Positions 10,211 to 22,928 of a stretch of 64,000 bases of DNA are shown here, in pieces. This DNA is from Erigeron canadensis (lineage: Eukaryota; Streptophyta; Magnoliopsida; Asterales; Asteraceae), in assembly GCF_010389155.1 (NCBI RefSeq), contig NC_057769.1, positions 20,646,735-20,710,734 of the forward strand. Reading direction: 5' to 3'. The translations under genes were made by a program, and so were the position numbers. Each line of letters begins with the position of its first letter. Positions within the stretch are counted from its first letter, which is position 1. The notes under the pieces were generated by a model. It was given only the letters and a program-made list of their open reading frames with translations. It did not search any database and was not told the DNA's origin.

Positions 10211-13029
10211 TGTAACACTCCAACAATGCGGAATAATGGGATATCACAAGAAAAGCACAGCACGACATGGAAATTAAGTAGAGACAAGTCTAGATGCATT
10301 AAAAGGATTGGGAATCCATCCAAGTTAATCCAATTACAAATCCGAGACCATACAAAAATGCATAAGGAGCACGACCATCAAACGTTTACAAAATAGAGTA
10401 CAAAAGATGGTATATGATCCTAAGCATAACCCATAAGCAGGGACAATGAATCATGGATCCACAGTCAAGTCCAAGTCCACTCCTAGCATGCAAACAATCA
10501 ATTATCATCCAACATGTCTTTGATTCACCTGTTCACCTGAAAAGTGTACTAAAACGGGTCAACATAAAGTTGGTGAGTTCGTAGGTTTAAATAATGAGAA
10601 TTAAGTGTGTCGGGATATCCACCGTTAACGATATACGAGGATTAGGATACCTCATCACGTCCAAGGAACCCTAAAAGGTTTCACGTTATCACAAGTCAAC
10701 ACAAATTAAAATCAACGTCCAATAATCGTCCATATACATGCAATATCGTCCACATTTAGGTTAAACAACCCATATCCACGGTAATGTTCATACTGGGTGT
10801 GGATTCGTCAATCCACCGTCTACGTCCACGTCCACGTCCATGAATATATGAATAACATAACGTCTTATATTATATGAACCAATAACTATTATCACACAAA
10901 TACGTCCATTAACACATATACGCCCCGTTCCATATTATAACAAAGTATATCATCCGACAACGTTTAAACGACCAAGTACACTTTCCACCCCACATACTGT
11001 AAACATAGGGGCTACGAAACTCACCTTTGCCTTGCACGTCGAGTTATACGTAAATTATATGTATTCAACGAAATTTAATTGTCCCGAATTCCTCAAAGTC
11101 CACGGCCTATCAATACGTTTATGTAACATATGTATATTAATATGTAAGTATATCAATTTGTATGTATTAATAGGTAATTATACTAATTGTAAGTATCACT
11201 AGATAATTATACCAATTTGTATGGTAATTAAATTTAATTTAAATTGTTTTTGGAAAAAAAACTAATCCTTTGACCAATTGACTCAGCCGCCCCCTTTCAT
11301 TTACTTGACTTCACAGTGTTCATTTAAAATATATATATATGTATATGAATATAAGTTGACACTTTTTAATAGTCAATTCTCAATTAAAAACCCAGTTAAC
11401 TCTAATCCTCCAAAAACGATCGGCATCCATCCTTGACATGAAACAGATTACAAGAAATTTAAGTGGAAGTCCCATAGATACAAGAGTCAAAGAAGAAGTT
11501 TGAGAAATCAAAAGATTGCACCACCGTAAGGTACGGTGGTGGCGGCGTAACCAACGGCGGCAAGGTTACAGCGGGCGTAAGGTAAGATCTGGGGTGGCGT
11601 AAGGTACGCTGGTTCAGACCAGGGAGGCGTAAGGTACGGTTAAAACCCACCGTAGGTTACGGTGCCATGGAAAGCTTGATTTCAGCGTCTAGTTGGGCGT
11701 AAACAGAAGCTTTTGAGCGTAACCCTCAATTTGAAGAAGGAGAGGGGCGTAAGCTACACCATTACAGGCGTAAATTATGGTAGGCAGAAACACAGGGACG
11801 ATCTGGGCAAATGAAGAACACCCACAATTGACTTTCGAAGTCAACTTTGACTTCAAGGCTCAAAACCCAAATTGGCAGCTAAGAGGTCGAATTGAGGCAA
11901 TCTGAAACAAGTTTTCGTGTTTGGTAACCTGTGTGGACGTTAACAAATCAAATTTCCAAACAGATTTGATCCAAAAATCATTTTATTGTAATTAAACTTA
12001 TTTTTGACTAAATATGTGTATATATATTTATATGTATACCCTAATTTCGATTTAATGAGCTTTAAACCCACATTTTTGTCCAGAGGTTGGTTTTGTTAGG
12101 CTAGATACATGATTTGATTCATAACCCACTCAAAATATTTGACCCATTTCACCAATACATTGAAAAACCCGTTTTTGACCCACTTTGTTGCCCAAAACCC
12201 TAATTTCGGGTTTTTGTGAGATTTAATCCGAATTTTGGCCACAATTCAGTTTGGTTAGATCAGAAACATGATTTCGAACATAACCCACTATAGAGTTTAG
12301 ACCCATAACAATAATTAACCAAAGACCCGGAATTTGACCCATTCTAGTTAATTAAAAACCCTAATTCAACCTTATATCCGAATATGATTTGAGGAATGAC
12401 TCAAAGATGTTTATATATAATTAAAACCTAATTGTAAACATGAAATGAAATCATTGAGACGAATTTGACTTACCAAAACTCCACCGAAGCTAAAAATCCG
12501 AATTTAAGCTATAAAACAAGATTTCTTGCACTTATAGACTTGATCTTTTGATATGATGATAATGATGATGGATTTAATGCTAAGTTAACTTGATTAACAT
12601 TTAATGATGGGGAATTTAGAGAGGGGGAGAAGAGTGTGTAGTTGGTTGCATTTAGTGAGAGAGAGGGAGATGAGAATGAATGGATGGAAGAGAAGTGTAA
12701 GAGTGTGATTGGGGAGGGAGTTTGGATATGGGTGGTTCATGGGTCATGGGTCGACCCATGGATCACCCGATTACGTTTCTAAATCAATTAAACGTTATCT
12801 TACGTCTTAAATCGAATCAATACGTTCACGTAGCTTCGACTAGCATAAATACACGTTTCTAGTTGATAAATAAATAAATGAATCATTTAAATCAATTAGA
12901 ATAATAAATCACTTAGCACGTTCGAGTCAACGGGTCGAGATTCATATAAATCCACAAAATCATGAAATTTAATTAAAATTAATCACGTTTAGTGGTGAGT
13001 TAATACACACAAAAATCATGAATGTTACA
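10211..13029 (-). repeat. 3' LTR of element A
   Basis: 2819 bp, nearly identical to 18664-21381. It contains several ggcgtaaggtacg-type repeats (about 11526-11770), including roughly 100 bp near 11475-11600 that the 5' LTR lacks. Confidence 0.92.
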
Positions 13030-13040
13030 TCATTCCCCCG
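13030..13040 (-). promoter_or_regulatory. Polypurine tract of element A
   Basis: Read on the minus strand the sequence is ...cgggggaatga directly before TGTAACA of the 3' LTR. This is the expected place and composition of the plus-strand DNA primer. Confidence 0.75.
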
Positions 13041-13068
13041 TTAAAGGAATTTCGTCCCGAAATTTAAT

Positions 13069-14895
13069 CTAACTGGACTCATCAAACAAATGAGGATACT
13101 TGGCCTTCATGGAATACTCGCATTCCCAAGTAAATTCGGGTCCACGTCTAGCTCGCCATCTCACTTTGACAAGTGTGTACCGAGTGTTCTTAAGCTTTCT
13201 AGTTTCCCGGTCTAAGATCTCCACCGGTTCTTCCATGAATTTCAACGTTTTATTGACCCGGATTTCTTCAAGAGGCACATGAAGAGTCGGGTCGGCCAAA
13301 CACTTCCTAAGATTACAAACATGGAAAACGTTATGGACTCCACTCAAGTTTTGAGGAAGTTCCAATCGATAAGCTACCTGACCAATTCGTTCAAGGATTT
13401 TAAATGGGCCTATGTATCTCGGGCCCAACTTGCCACGCTTCACAAACCGAACTACGCCTTTCCATGGGGAAACTTTCAACAAAACAAAATCACCAACTTC
13501 ATATTCGAGGGGCCGTCGTCTAACGTTGGCATACTCCTTTTGTCTTTCACGGGCCACTCTCAATTTCTCTTTAATTTGTGAGATCACCTTGGTCGTTTCA
13601 ATGACGATTTCGGGTCCAATGAGTTGGCTTTCACCAACTTCCGCCCAAGCTACCGGTGACCTACAATCTCTCCCATATAAGGCTTTAAATGGCGCCATAC
13701 CTATGCTAGCATGATAGCTATTATTATAGGAGAATTCAACTAATGGTAAATGTGCATCCCAATTGCCACCAAAATCGATGGCACAAGCTCGTAACATATC
13801 TTCAAGGGTTTGAATCGTCCTTTCAGTTTGACCATCGGTTTGAGGGTGGAACGCCGTACTCATGTTGAGTCGAGTACCCAAGGATTCTTGGAACGCCTTC
13901 CAAAGCTTTGAAGTATATCGGGCATCCCGATCGGATATGATGGAAATCGGCACTCCATGTTTGGACACTACCTCTTTGATGTACAAGCATGCCATGGTGT
14001 CAAACTTATCGCCTTCCCGGATGGCTAAGAAGTGAGCCGACTTAGTCAACCGGTCAACTATCACCCAAATAGTATCCCGACCACTACTCGTTCTAGGTAA
14101 CTTCGTGATGAAGTCCATGGCAATTTCTTCCCATTTCCACTTTGGTGTCGCCGGTTGAACTAGCAAACCGGGCGGTTTCTTGTGGTCGGCTTTCACTTGT
14201 AAGCAAGTGAGACACTCACTAACATACCTAGCAACGTCTTTCTTCATTCCCGGCCACCAATACAAGTCTCTCAAGCCAAAGTACATCTTGTGGGAACCTG
14301 GATGAACCGAGTAAGCTGACTTATGAGCTTCATTCATCAATTTCAATCTCCACCCGCCAAGAACGGGTATCCACAACCATTCAACAAAGTATAACCCGTC
14401 ATCATCTTTTCTATCAAATTGTTCTTCTAAGCCGTGTAATGCTTCATTAATGAAGTTTTCCGGCCTAGTGGCCAATCTTTGAGCCTCAATGATGGAGTCA
14501 CGAACACTCCTTATCACGGTGAGTCCCATAGCTCTAATGCGTCTTGGCTTTATTCGTTCTTTCCGACTCAAGGCATCGGCTACAACATTTGCCTTACCCG
14601 GGTGATACCGGATAACACAATCATAATCACTAAAAAGTTCAAGCCATCTTCTTTGCCTCATATTCAATTCACTTTGATCGAAAATGTGTTGAAGGCTTTT
14701 GTGATCGGTATATATCACACTTTTAGTCCCATACAAGTAATGCCTCCAACATTTCAAAGCAAATACAACCGCTCCCAACTCCAAGTCATGTATCGGGTAA
14801 TTCTTCTCATGCACCTTCAATTGCCTAGATGCATAAGCAATTACTTTACCCCGTTGCATTAAGACACAACCCAATCCTTGCCCAGATGCATCACA
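13069..14895 (-). CDS. Element A pol, second part: RNase H, integrase, chromodomain-like tail
   Basis: Continues the frame of 14896-17784 after a single TAA codon (14896-14898); the first downstream Met is at 14874, giving 601 residues. RNase H occupies about residues 1-110 (YTDHKSL at 55-61). The integrase zinc finger uses His191/His195 and Cys221/Cys224. The catalytic triad is D254, D315, E351, with exactly 35 residues between the last two. The C-terminus (about 562-597, [15 protein letters not shown]...) is the shortened chromodomain-like tail of Tekay-type elements, which in chromoviruses targets integration to heterochromatin. RNase H removes template RNA; integrase inserts the cDNA. All catalytic residues that I can place are intact. 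The stop codon splits RNase H just before its first active-site Asp, so this part is made only by readthrough or not at all. Confidence 0.93.
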   Translation of the reverse strand, partial: CDASGQGLGCVLMQRGKVIAYASRQLKVHEKNYPIHDLELGAVVFALKCWRHYLYGTKSVIYTDHKSLQHIFDQSELNMRQRRWLELFSDYDCVIRYHPGKANVVADALSRKERIKPRRIRAMGLTVIRSVRDSIIEAQRLATRPENFINEALHGLEEQFDRKDDDGLYFVEWLWIPVLGGWRLKLMNEAHKSAYSVHPGSHKMYFGLRDLYWWPGMKKDVARYVSECLTCLQVKADHKKPPGLLVQPATPKWKWEEIAMDFITKLPRTSSGRDTIWVIVDRLTKSAHFLAIREGDKFDTMACLYIKEVVSKHGVPISIISDRDARYTSKLWKAFQESLGTRLNMSTAFHPQTDGQTERTIQTLEDMLRACAIDFGGNWDAHLPLVEFSYNNSYHASIGMAPFKALYGRDCRSPVAWAEVGESQLIGPEIVIETTKVISQIKEKLRVARERQKEYANVRRRPLEYEVGDFVLLKVSPWKGVVRFVKRGKLGPRYIGPFKILERIGQVAYRLELPQNLSGVHNVFHVCNLRKCLADPTLHVPLEEIRVNKTLKFMEEPVEILDRETRKLKNTRYTLVKVRWRARRGPEFTWECEYSMKAKYPHLFDESS

Positions 14896-17784
14896 TTAAA
14901 CAACAAATTCATCGGCTCCATCGGGCAAGCTTAAAATGGGTGCATCACACAACTTGTCTTTCAACAATTGGAATGCTTGTTCTTGTTTTTTGCCCCAATC
15001 GAACTTCCTTTCCCTTTGAGTCAATATGGTCAATGGTTGGGCAATCTTAGAAAATTTTTCAATGAATCGTCTATAATAACCCGCCAAACTAAGAAATTGG
15101 CGAATCTCGGTTGGTGTCTCGGGTCGTCTCCAATTCTTCACTGCTTCAACCTTGCTTGGATCCATATGAATTCCTTCCTTGCTCACCACGTGACCAAGAA
15201 AGTGGACCTCTTCAAGCCAAAATTCACATTTGGAGAACTTGGCATACAATTTCTCTTTCCGGAGTAGCTCCAAGACTTGCTTCAAATGCCTGGCGTGCTC
15301 TTCTTTCGTCTTAGAGTAGATAAGGATATCATCAATGAAAACAATGACAAATTGATCCAAGTAGGGTGAACACACCCGGTTCATCAAGTCCATGAACACC
15401 GCCGGTGCATTTGTCAACCCAAAAGGCATAACCTTGAATTCAAAGTGCCCATAACGGGTACGAAAAGCCGTCTTGGGAATATCATCTTCATGAACACGTA
15501 GTTGGTGATAACCCGACCGCAAATCAATTTTTGAGAAGAAACGAGCACCTTGGAGTCGGTCAAATATATCATCAATCCTTGGGAGAGGATACCGATTCTT
15601 CACCGTGAGTTTGTTTAATTCTCGGTAATCGATGCATATTCGGAAGGAACCGTCTTTCTTTTTGACAAATAAGACCGGTGCACCCCACGGTGAATGACTA
15701 GGGCGGATAAATCCCTTTTCTTGGAGTTCTTTGAGTTGGGTAGCCAACTCTTGCATTTCGGTGATGGCTAGGCGATAGAGTGCCTTGTCCACGGGAGAAG
15801 CATTTGGGACAAGATCAATGCGGAAATCAAGTTCACGAGATGGAGGCAAACCCGGTAAGTCATCCGGGAATACATCCATGAATCTATTAACCACGGGTAC
15901 GGCTTTTAATTCAATTTTTGTGACATTAACATTATAAATTTTTCCTTCCCATGGTTCGGTTGTCTCGCCTTGAACTACTAACTCAACCCCATCATCTAAT
16001 GGAATTCTCACCACTCGACTACCACAATCTATGACCGCGTTTATTGCCGACATCCAATCCATTCCCATGATCACATCAAAGCTACCGATATCGAAAGGAA
16101 TCAAGTCTATCAAGAATGGGTGGTCACATAACTCGAAGGTACAATCACGAACAACTTGGTCAATTTTTGTTAACCCACCATCTACCATTCCAAGTTCAAA
16201 ATAATACGATAAAGGACTAAGGCTAGCATCAATCAATGGAATGAAGTCATTGGAGATAAGACTAAAATCGGCACCCGAGTCAAATAATACGGTGGCATAT
16301 TGATTGTTGAGAAGAAAAGTACCTGCCACGACGTTTGGATCAACACGAGCCTCAGCCGCATTAACGGCAAAAGCTCTTCCATGGGGGGCAAGTTGTCGTT
16401 GTTGAGCTTGTTGTTGTTGTTGGCCTTGGTTTCCACGGTTTTGATTAGGACCGGCAATTTGGAGTTGATTAGGATGCACGGTCACTTGAACTTGTTGGCC
16501 AATGAGATTTGGGCACCGGTTTCGATAGTGGTCTTGGCTACCACATTCATAGTAAGTACCCGGGGCCATCGGGGGATGTCTCATGTTAAGAGGAGTAATA
16601 TTCAATGGAGCAACACGACGGTCATTAGGACAAAACTTGGAGGTGTGACCCGGTTGGTTGCAATAGAAGCAAACATCACATCTCATGGCGGGTTGATGGT
16701 GACGATTACACCTAGGGCATAAAGGATTAGCCCCGGCATAACCACCTTTTGGAGGACCCACCGCCGGCACAACCGCCGCAAAAACCTTCCCACCACGACT
16801 AGGGCGTTTATGATCACGCCTCTCCTCTCTCCTGGTGCCGCTTGACTCAGCCACATCCTTCCTTTTGTTGTCATTTTTGTTCAATTTACCACCCCAAATG
16901 AGCTCCAAAGTCACACTAGCGGTGCGAGTGGTTGCTTCCTTGTATGTTGAAGGCATGGTGGGGTGAGAAACAAGCATTCTCACTTCATGAGGCAACCCCG
17001 CAACATACTTCTCAACTTTTACTTCTTGTGGGCTCATATAATGTGGAATGAGCCTAGAGAGTTGACCAAAACGGCGAGTGTAACCCTCATAGTCTCCACC
17101 CTTCATGGCAAGCTTGGAAAATTCCATTTGCAAGTTTCTCATTTCATGGGTCGGGCAATACTTAGCAATTATCATATTCTTAAACTCTCCCCATTGAAGG
17201 TTGTTAGCCACATCAATCTCCACTTTTTCAACCTCCTCATTCCACCATTCAAGAGCACCACTCTTCAACATATCGGTGGCATAAGTAATTCGTTGGTGGT
17301 AAGCACAACCACTTCGGACAATGATCGCCTCAATCGCCTCCAACCACTCTAGACAACCCGTAGCACCATTGTCTCCATGAAACTCCGGAGCCCCACATTG
17401 CTTAAAGTCTTTAAACAAACATCCTTGATGGTAACCATCGTGACCCTTTGGTCGCACAAAGCCTTCTCCATTTGCATTCACATCCTCTTCTTCATTTTCG
17501 TTTTCATTTTCATTCTCAACATTCTCCTCTTCAACTTCCGACTCTTCTTGAGGACCTCTAGCATCCATGGCCATTTGAATTCGGGCCACTAGATCCGGCA
17601 TGAGATCATTTAGGGCTTGAGTGATAACCTCGGTTGATACCCGAGGGTTTGCACCACCCCTGACACCTCGGCCACCACGACCTCCTCTACCACCACGCCC
17701 TCCTCTACCACCACATCCACCTACATTTGCCTCTTGTTCATCTTGACGTCGGGGATTTCTCACGACTCTCTTCGGTCTAACCAT
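14896..17784 (-). CDS. Element A gag-protease-reverse transcriptase, ending at a premature stop in RNase H
   Basis: Start chosen at the Met of MVRPKRVV (17784), because element B starts with the equivalent MVRPRRAG; an in-frame Met four codons upstream is also possible. Features from residue 1 of the longer frame: RG-rich segment 27-50, acidic stretch about 90-108, Gag core about 130-310, zinc knuckle [14 protein letters not shown] near 375-390, a second knuckle near 418 that has lost its first Cys ([14 protein letters not shown]), protease LFDSGADFS near 505, RT about 690-900 with FIDDILIYS near 822, and the start of RNase H. The polyprotein packages RNA, matures itself and copies RNA to DNA. 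The frame is open from start to the single TAA at 14896-14898, where a Tyr codon is usual in this family (family knowledge). Confidence 0.93.
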   Translation of the reverse strand: MVRPKRVVRNPRRQDEQEANVGGCGGRGGRGGRGGRGGRGVRGGANPRVSTEVITQALNDLMPDLVARIQMAMDARGPQEESEVEEENVENENENENEEEDVNANGEGFVRPKGHDGYHQGCLFKDFKQCGAPEFHGDNGATGCLEWLEAIEAIIVRSGCAYHQRITYATDMLKSGALEWWNEEVEKVEIDVANNLQWGEFKNMIIAKYCPTHEMRNLQMEFSKLAMKGGDYEGYTRRFGQLSRLIPHYMSPQEVKVEKYVAGLPHEVRMLVSHPTMPSTYKEATTRTASVTLELIWGGKLNKNDNKRKDVAESSGTRREERRDHKRPSRGGKVFAAVVPAVGPPKGGYAGANPLCPRCNRHHQPAMRCDVCFYCNQPGHTSKFCPNDRRVAPLNITPLNMRHPPMAPGTYYECGSQDHYRNRCPNLIGQQVQVTVHPNQLQIAGPNQNRGNQGQQQQQAQQRQLAPHGRAFAVNAAEARVDPNVVAGTFLLNNQYATVLFDSGADFSLISNDFIPLIDASLSPLSYYFELGMVDGGLTKIDQVVRDCTFELCDHPFLIDLIPFDIGSFDVIMGMDWMSAINAVIDCGSRVVRIPLDDGVELVVQGETTEPWEGKIYNVNVTKIELKAVPVVNRFMDVFPDDLPGLPPSRELDFRIDLVPNASPVDKALYRLAITEMQELATQLKELQEKGFIRPSHSPWGAPVLFVKKKDGSFRICIDYRELNKLTVKNRYPLPRIDDIFDRLQGARFFSKIDLRSGYHQLRVHEDDIPKTAFRTRYGHFEFKVMPFGLTNAPAVFMDLMNRVCSPYLDQFVIVFIDDILIYSKTKEEHARHLKQVLELLRKEKLYAKFSKCEFWLEEVHFLGHVVSKEGIHMDPSKVEAVKNWRRPETPTEIRQFLSLAGYYRRFIEKFSKIAQPLTILTQRERKFDWGKKQEQAFQLLKDKLCDAPILSLPDGADEFVV

Positions 17785-18663
17785 AGTCCTGAGCACACGT
17801 GTTAGATTAGCAAGTTAGTTCTCACAATTCACGCACACGAGTTAGCCAAAAATAAACTATCACAAAACAAGCATTTCATATCTAGGGTTTCCCTAGACCG
17901 TCTAACATGCATATTTCTGCGGGGATTTTATCATGGCAGTAATCTAAGGCTTCATCGATCATACCAATCACAGTCAACCATGCAATCACGAATCATCCAA
18001 CATAATACAAAATGGGTCAAGTCATAACAAGGCGGGTAAAGCATAGTCCGAATCTTAACTTCAACATTCGACATATTAAAAGTGTTTGTATACAGGGTGT
18101 ACTAGCGGCTAACCCTCCACAACGTTAATATATTGAATGGATGTCGGGATTTGGTTCTGTTATGTTCTCTAAGTATTGATCGGGTATGTATACAGGGTGT
18201 ACCAGCGGCTAACCCTCCACCTAACCAACACTCATCAAACATACCGGGTTTCCTACTATACTTCATCCACAATGCGCAATCCACGAGACCATTAACTTTA
18301 TATGACATAGGATAACCATAAATTTGTTGATCAGGCGCCTCTAGGGTTACCGAATGTCATACTCCGTTAATACCCTCATTTCACTTTGCTAGGGTTAAAC
18401 AATAAACTATAAGAATGTACGTTAACGTTCGTTCGGCAAGTCACGGTGTATCCCGACACTAACACATACGTCAATCAAGTCATCACATAACAATCAAGTC
18501 ATAAAAAACCTACGAACTCCGTTTAAACAAGTTTTATGCATCATACAATTCACGTTGCATACAAAATTTCCTATCATGCATGCTAATTATGAAATAAGGG
18601 TGCAATGGCTATAGGCTAGGTCAATCCACCTAACTCTTTACAACCATGGCTCTGGTACCATTC
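17785..18663 (-). other. Untranslated leader of element A, with two copies of a 34-bp motif
   Basis: About 880 bp between the 5' LTR and the gag start. It contains the minus-strand motif starting gtggagggttagccgctggt and ending ccctgtataca twice, at 18087-18120 and 18187-18220, exactly 100 bp apart. The same motif is in the leader and LTRs of element B. Packaging, dimerisation or translation-control signals normally lie in this region; no function is known for this motif. Confidence 0.8.
18642..18660 (-). promoter_or_regulatory. Primer binding site of element A (initiator Met tRNA type)
   Basis: The minus strand reads tggtaccagagccatggtt three bases inside the 5' LTR. TGGTAYCAGAGC is the usual plant retrotransposon site complementary to the 3' end of initiator methionine tRNA. 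Confidence 0.85.
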
Positions 18664-21381
18664 TGTAACACCCCAACAAGGCGGAATAATGAGATATCAC
18701 AAGAAAAGCACAACACGACATGAAAATTAAGTAGAGACAAGTCTAGATGCATTAAAAGGATTGGGAATCCATCCAAGTTAATCCAATTACAAATCCGAGA
18801 CCATACAAAAATGCATAAGGAGCACGACCATCAAACGTTTACAAAAGAGAGTACAAAAGATGGTATATGATCCTAAGCATAACCCATAAGCAGGGACAAT
18901 GAATCACTGATCCACAGTTAAGTCCAAGTCCACTCCTAGCATGCAAACAATCAATTATCATCCAACATGTCTTTGATTCACCTGTTCACCTAAAAAGTGT
19001 ATTAAAACGGGTCAACATAAAGTTGGTGAGTTCGTAGGTTTAAATAATGAGAATTAAGTGTGTCGGGATATCCACCGTTAACGATATACAAGGATTAGGA
19101 TACCTAATCACGTCCAAAGAACCCTAAAAGGTTTCACGTTATCACAAGTCAACACAAATTAAAATCAACGTCCAATAATCGTCCATATACATGCAATATC
19201 GTCCACATTTAGGTTAAACAACCCATATCCACGGTAATGTTCATACCGGGTGTGGATTCGTCAATCCACCGTCCACGTCCACGTCCATGAATATATGAAT
19301 AACATAACGTCTTATATTATATGAACCAATAACTATTATCACACAAATACATCCATTAACACATATACGCCCCATTCCATTTTATAACAAAGTATATCAT
19401 CCGACAACATTTAAACGACCAAGTACACTTTCCACCCCACATACTGTAAACATAGGGGCTACGAAACTCACCTTTGCCTTGCACGTCGAGTTATACGTAA
19501 ATTATATGTATTCAACGAAATTTAATTGTCCCGAATTCCTCAAAGTCCACGGCCTATCAATACGTTTATGTAACATATGTATATTAATATGTAAGTATAT
19601 CAATTTGTATGTATTAATAGGTAATTATACTAATTGTAAGTATCACTAGATAATTATACCAATTTGTATGGTAATTAAATTTAATTTAAATTGTTTTTGG
19701 AAAAAAAAACTAATCCTTTGACCAATTGACTCAGCCGCCCCCTTTCATTTACTTGACTTCACAGTGTTCATTTAAAATATATATATATGTATATGAATAT
19801 AAGTTAACTCTTTTTAATAGTCAATTCTCAATTATAAACCCAGTTAACTCTAATCCTCTAAAAACGATCGGCATCCATCCTTGACATGAAACAGATTACA
19901 AGAAATTTAAGTGGAAGTCCCATAAATTTAAGTGGGAGGCGTAAGGTACGCTGGTTCAGACCAGGGAGGCGTAAGGTACGGTTAAAACCCACCGTAGGTT
20001 ACGGTGCCATGGAAAGCTTGATTTCAGCGTCTAGCTGGGCGTAAACAAAAGCTTTTGAGCGTAACCCTCAATTTGAAGAAGGAGAGGGGCGTAAGCTACG
20101 CCATTACAGGCGTAAATTACGGTAGGCAGAAACACAGGGACGATCTGGGCAAATGAAGAACACCCACAATTGACTTTCGAAGTCAACTTTGACTTCAAGG
20201 CTCAAAACCCAAATTGGCAGCTAAAAGGTCGAATTGAGGCAATCTGAAACAAGTTTTCGTGTTTGGTAACCTGTGTGGACGTTAACAAATCAAATTTCCA
20301 AACAGATTTGATCCAAAAATCATTTTATTGTAATTAAACTTATTTTTGACTAAATATGTGTATATATTTATATGTATACCCTAATTTCGATTTAATGAGC
20401 TTTAAACCCACATTTTTGTCCAGAGGTTGGTTTTGTTAGGCTAGATACATGATTTGATTCATAACCCACTCAAAATATTTGACCCATTTCACCAATACAT
20501 TGAAAAACCCGTTTTTGACCCACTTTGTTACCCAAAACCCTAATTTCGGGTTTTTGTGAGATTTAATCCGAATTTTGGCCACAATTCAGTTTGGTTAGAT
20601 CAGAAACATGATTTCGAACATAACCCACTATAGAGTTTAGACCCATAACAATAATTAACCAAAGACCCGGAATTTGACCCATTCTAGTTAATTAAAAACC
20701 CTAATTCAACCTTATATCCGAATATGATTTGAGGAATGACTCAAAGATGTTTATATATAATTAAAACCTAATTGTAAACATGAAATGAAATCATTGAGAC
20801 GAATTTGACTTACCAAAACTCCACCGAAGCTAAAAATCCGAATTTAAGCTATAAAACAAGATTTCTTGCACTTATAGACTTGATCTTTTGATATGATGAT
20901 AATGATGATGGATTTAATGCTAAGTTAACTTGATTAACATTTAATGATGTGAGAATTTAGAGAGGGGGAGAAGAGTGTGTAGTTGGGTGCATTTAGTGAG
21001 AGAGAGGGAGATGAGAATGAATGGATGGAGGAGAAGTGTAAGAGTGTGATTGGGGAGGGAGTTTGGATATGGTTGGGTCATGGGTGGTTCATGGGTCATG
21101 GGTCGACCCATGGATCACCCGATTACGTTTCTAAATCAATTAAACGTTATCTTACGTCCTAAATCGAATCAATACGTTCACGTAGCTTCGACTAGCATAA
21201 ATACACGTTTCTAGTCGATAAATAAATAAATTAATCATTTAAATCAATTAGAATAATAAATCACTTAGCACGTTCGAGTCAACGGGTTGAGATTCATATA
21301 AATCCACAAAATCATGATATTTAATTAAAATTAATCACGTTTAGTGGTGAGTTAATACACACAAAAATCACGAATGTTACA
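18664..21381 (-). repeat. 5' LTR of element A
   Basis: 2718 bp; matches 10211-13029 except for scattered substitutions and the loss of about 100 bp near 19925. It carries the promoter for the element in this orientation. Confidence 0.92.
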
Positions 21382-21386
21382 AATGG
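21382..21386. repeat. Target site duplication of element A (right copy)
   Basis: AATGG, identical to 10206-10210. The target lay inside the near-palindrome atggtatggtcataccat. Confidence 0.9.
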
Positions 21387-22075
21387 TATGGTCATACCAT
21401 CACTTACATACTCACTTTTGCGCTAACAAACAAATACATGAATCCATATACGCTAAAAAATAATCAAAAAGGTTCTTAGACCTCATCTCAATACAATCAT
21501 GGGATTCTTAGGACCCGCTTCAATACAACTATGGGATTCTTAGGCCCTGGCCTCAAAATAGGCCCTAACGGCAAATCAATTACCACACATGTAATCCACC
21601 ATCATATGGTAATCGACCCAACGCACATATAAGTGTATGCAAATTTATTCATCTCCTCCGCGACTAACAACAATTAAGATTGCCACAATAATTGCAAAGC
21701 TTTCAACCTAGCAAATCAACACAATATGCAAATAAGATTTTATTCACAATCTTGGCTAACTCACTTAACCAAACTATCAATTCACTAGCATTCCTACCCA
21801 CCCAAACTCATTCTCTTTGAGTAGGCTCATTTTCAAGTCTCATGAACAAAGTTCAATCTTTCAAAATAATCCATCTCAACTAGCTATCATTTTGCTAAAA
21901 TCTCATTTGTCATCACCATATGGCCCTTTCATATCATAGTTACCAAATTATCATTTTGGCCATAATGGTCACTAACAAACTCAAATCAACAATTTCATGC
22001 AACACCATAATTATATATCAAAATCTAATTAGAATTTATGCATTTTATTACCCATATTTACAGGAAGATGGGTAT
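21387..22075. other. Spacer between element A and the Athila-like 3' region
   Basis: No gene recognised. A 25-bp phrase with tcaatacaa(t/c)(c/t)atgggattcttagg is duplicated at about 21490-21555. The left limit of element D may lie in this stretch but cannot be placed. Confidence 0.4.
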
Positions 22076-22094
22076 ATTTGATACGGATGAGTGA

Positions 22095-22928
22095 CAGACC
22101 GATCTTTCTCCCCAGGTTTTTCAGGAGAGTTTTACTGAGAAAGAACTGATACGGGCGAAGATTGTGAAGAAAGGGTCGGGGGGCCAGAATGCTAGGTTGT
22201 TGGATGATACAGGTGTTATTGCTGCGCCGCCTACAATTGTGGAGGCTGATGAGGATGTACAAATGGAGGATGCTCCACAGGAGCAACCCAGGCCACGTGC
22301 TCGCACCATTCCTGTCCCGAGTTCATTTGATCTCACACTGTTGGGACAGACAGTGCAGAACATTTATGAGCAGCAGCAGCAGAGCCGCCAAGCATTCGAT
22401 GACTATCAGCGGAGGATGGACCAGGATATGACCTGGATTGGTTCCCAGTAGGCTTATACAAACTACACATTAGATTACTATCAGCCCATGTGGAACGCCC
22501 AGTTTCTTGGACAGGAGTTTGTCCAACCAGATCTGGTTCCTGCTTTCAGCCCTCCACCCATCCATGTTCCCCCATATCGACAGGGCGACGGTTCTTTCTT
22601 TTCTATGTCTACCTAGGGTGGTATGTCTCCACGACCTCATGATTTGGGAGGATCTCCTAGATCACCGGAGCTGTTTGGCATATTTACAGGTGGTGATGCT
22701 GGTGTTTCCTCCTCTAAGCCTAGTTTTACTGCAGGTTCTAGCTCTGGATTTGCTGATTTTGCTGGCGGTTCAGGAGGTTTTGCTGCTGGGGGTTCTGGAT
22801 ATGCAGGTTTAGATGTCGCAGGTTCAGACTCAGGAGCGAGATATGCACCGGAGCAGGCTACTCGCTGGGTGGATGACCTTTTTGGTCCACCTGGTGCTCC
22901 TTATGGCTACCACGGGCAGCAGCAGTGA
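22095..22928 (+). pseudogene. ORF of the Athila-like element D 3' region, two stops
   Basis: One reading frame of about 275 codons interrupted only by TAG at 22449-22451 and TAG at 22614-22616. It encodes an acidic/proline segment (EADEDVQMEDAPQEQPRPRA), a Gln-rich stretch (IYEQQQQSRQ), then Ser/Gly-rich low-complexity sequence ending GAPYGYHGQQQ. It lies upstream of the element's 3' LTR, where Athila-type gypsy elements carry a post-pol ORF. I recognise no catalytic domain, and whether it is an env-like product or another Athila ORF is open. The start is set by the open frame, not by a clear ATG. Both stops are TAG, which would arise from CAG by cytosine deamination. Confidence 0.5.

Larger units (their letters stand above)
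10211..21381 (-). mobile_element. Element A: near-intact Ty3/gypsy (Tekay-like) LTR retrotransposon
   Basis: An 11.17-kb element on the minus strand with LTRs at 18664-21381 (5') and 10211-13029 (3'), an initiator-Met-type primer site, a gag-pol polyprotein (13069-17784), a polypurine tract and an AATGG target duplication. The LTRs begin TGTAACATTCG and end GGGGTGTTACA. They differ by a small number of substitutions and small indels and one ~100-bp indel, so the insertion is young. Domain order is Gag-zinc knuckle-protease-RT-RNase H-integrase-degenerate chromodomain. Very long LTRs, an RG-rich Gag N-terminus and this C-terminus point to the Tekay/Del chromovirus clade; the clade is recognition, not a tree. 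The only clear coding defect is one in-frame stop. Confidence 0.92.

Noticed and set aside
9803..10323. Two open frames left of element A as host genes
   Set aside because: Short, no recognisable domain, and the minus-strand one crosses the LTR boundary at 10211.
16300..17592. Plus-strand open frames across the A polyprotein
   Set aside because: They are shadows of the minus-strand gag-pol frame, with no motifs of their own.
21382..22075. gag-pol of element D between A and the Athila-like ORF
   Set aside because: No RT, integrase or protease motif is visible in any frame here or left of element A.
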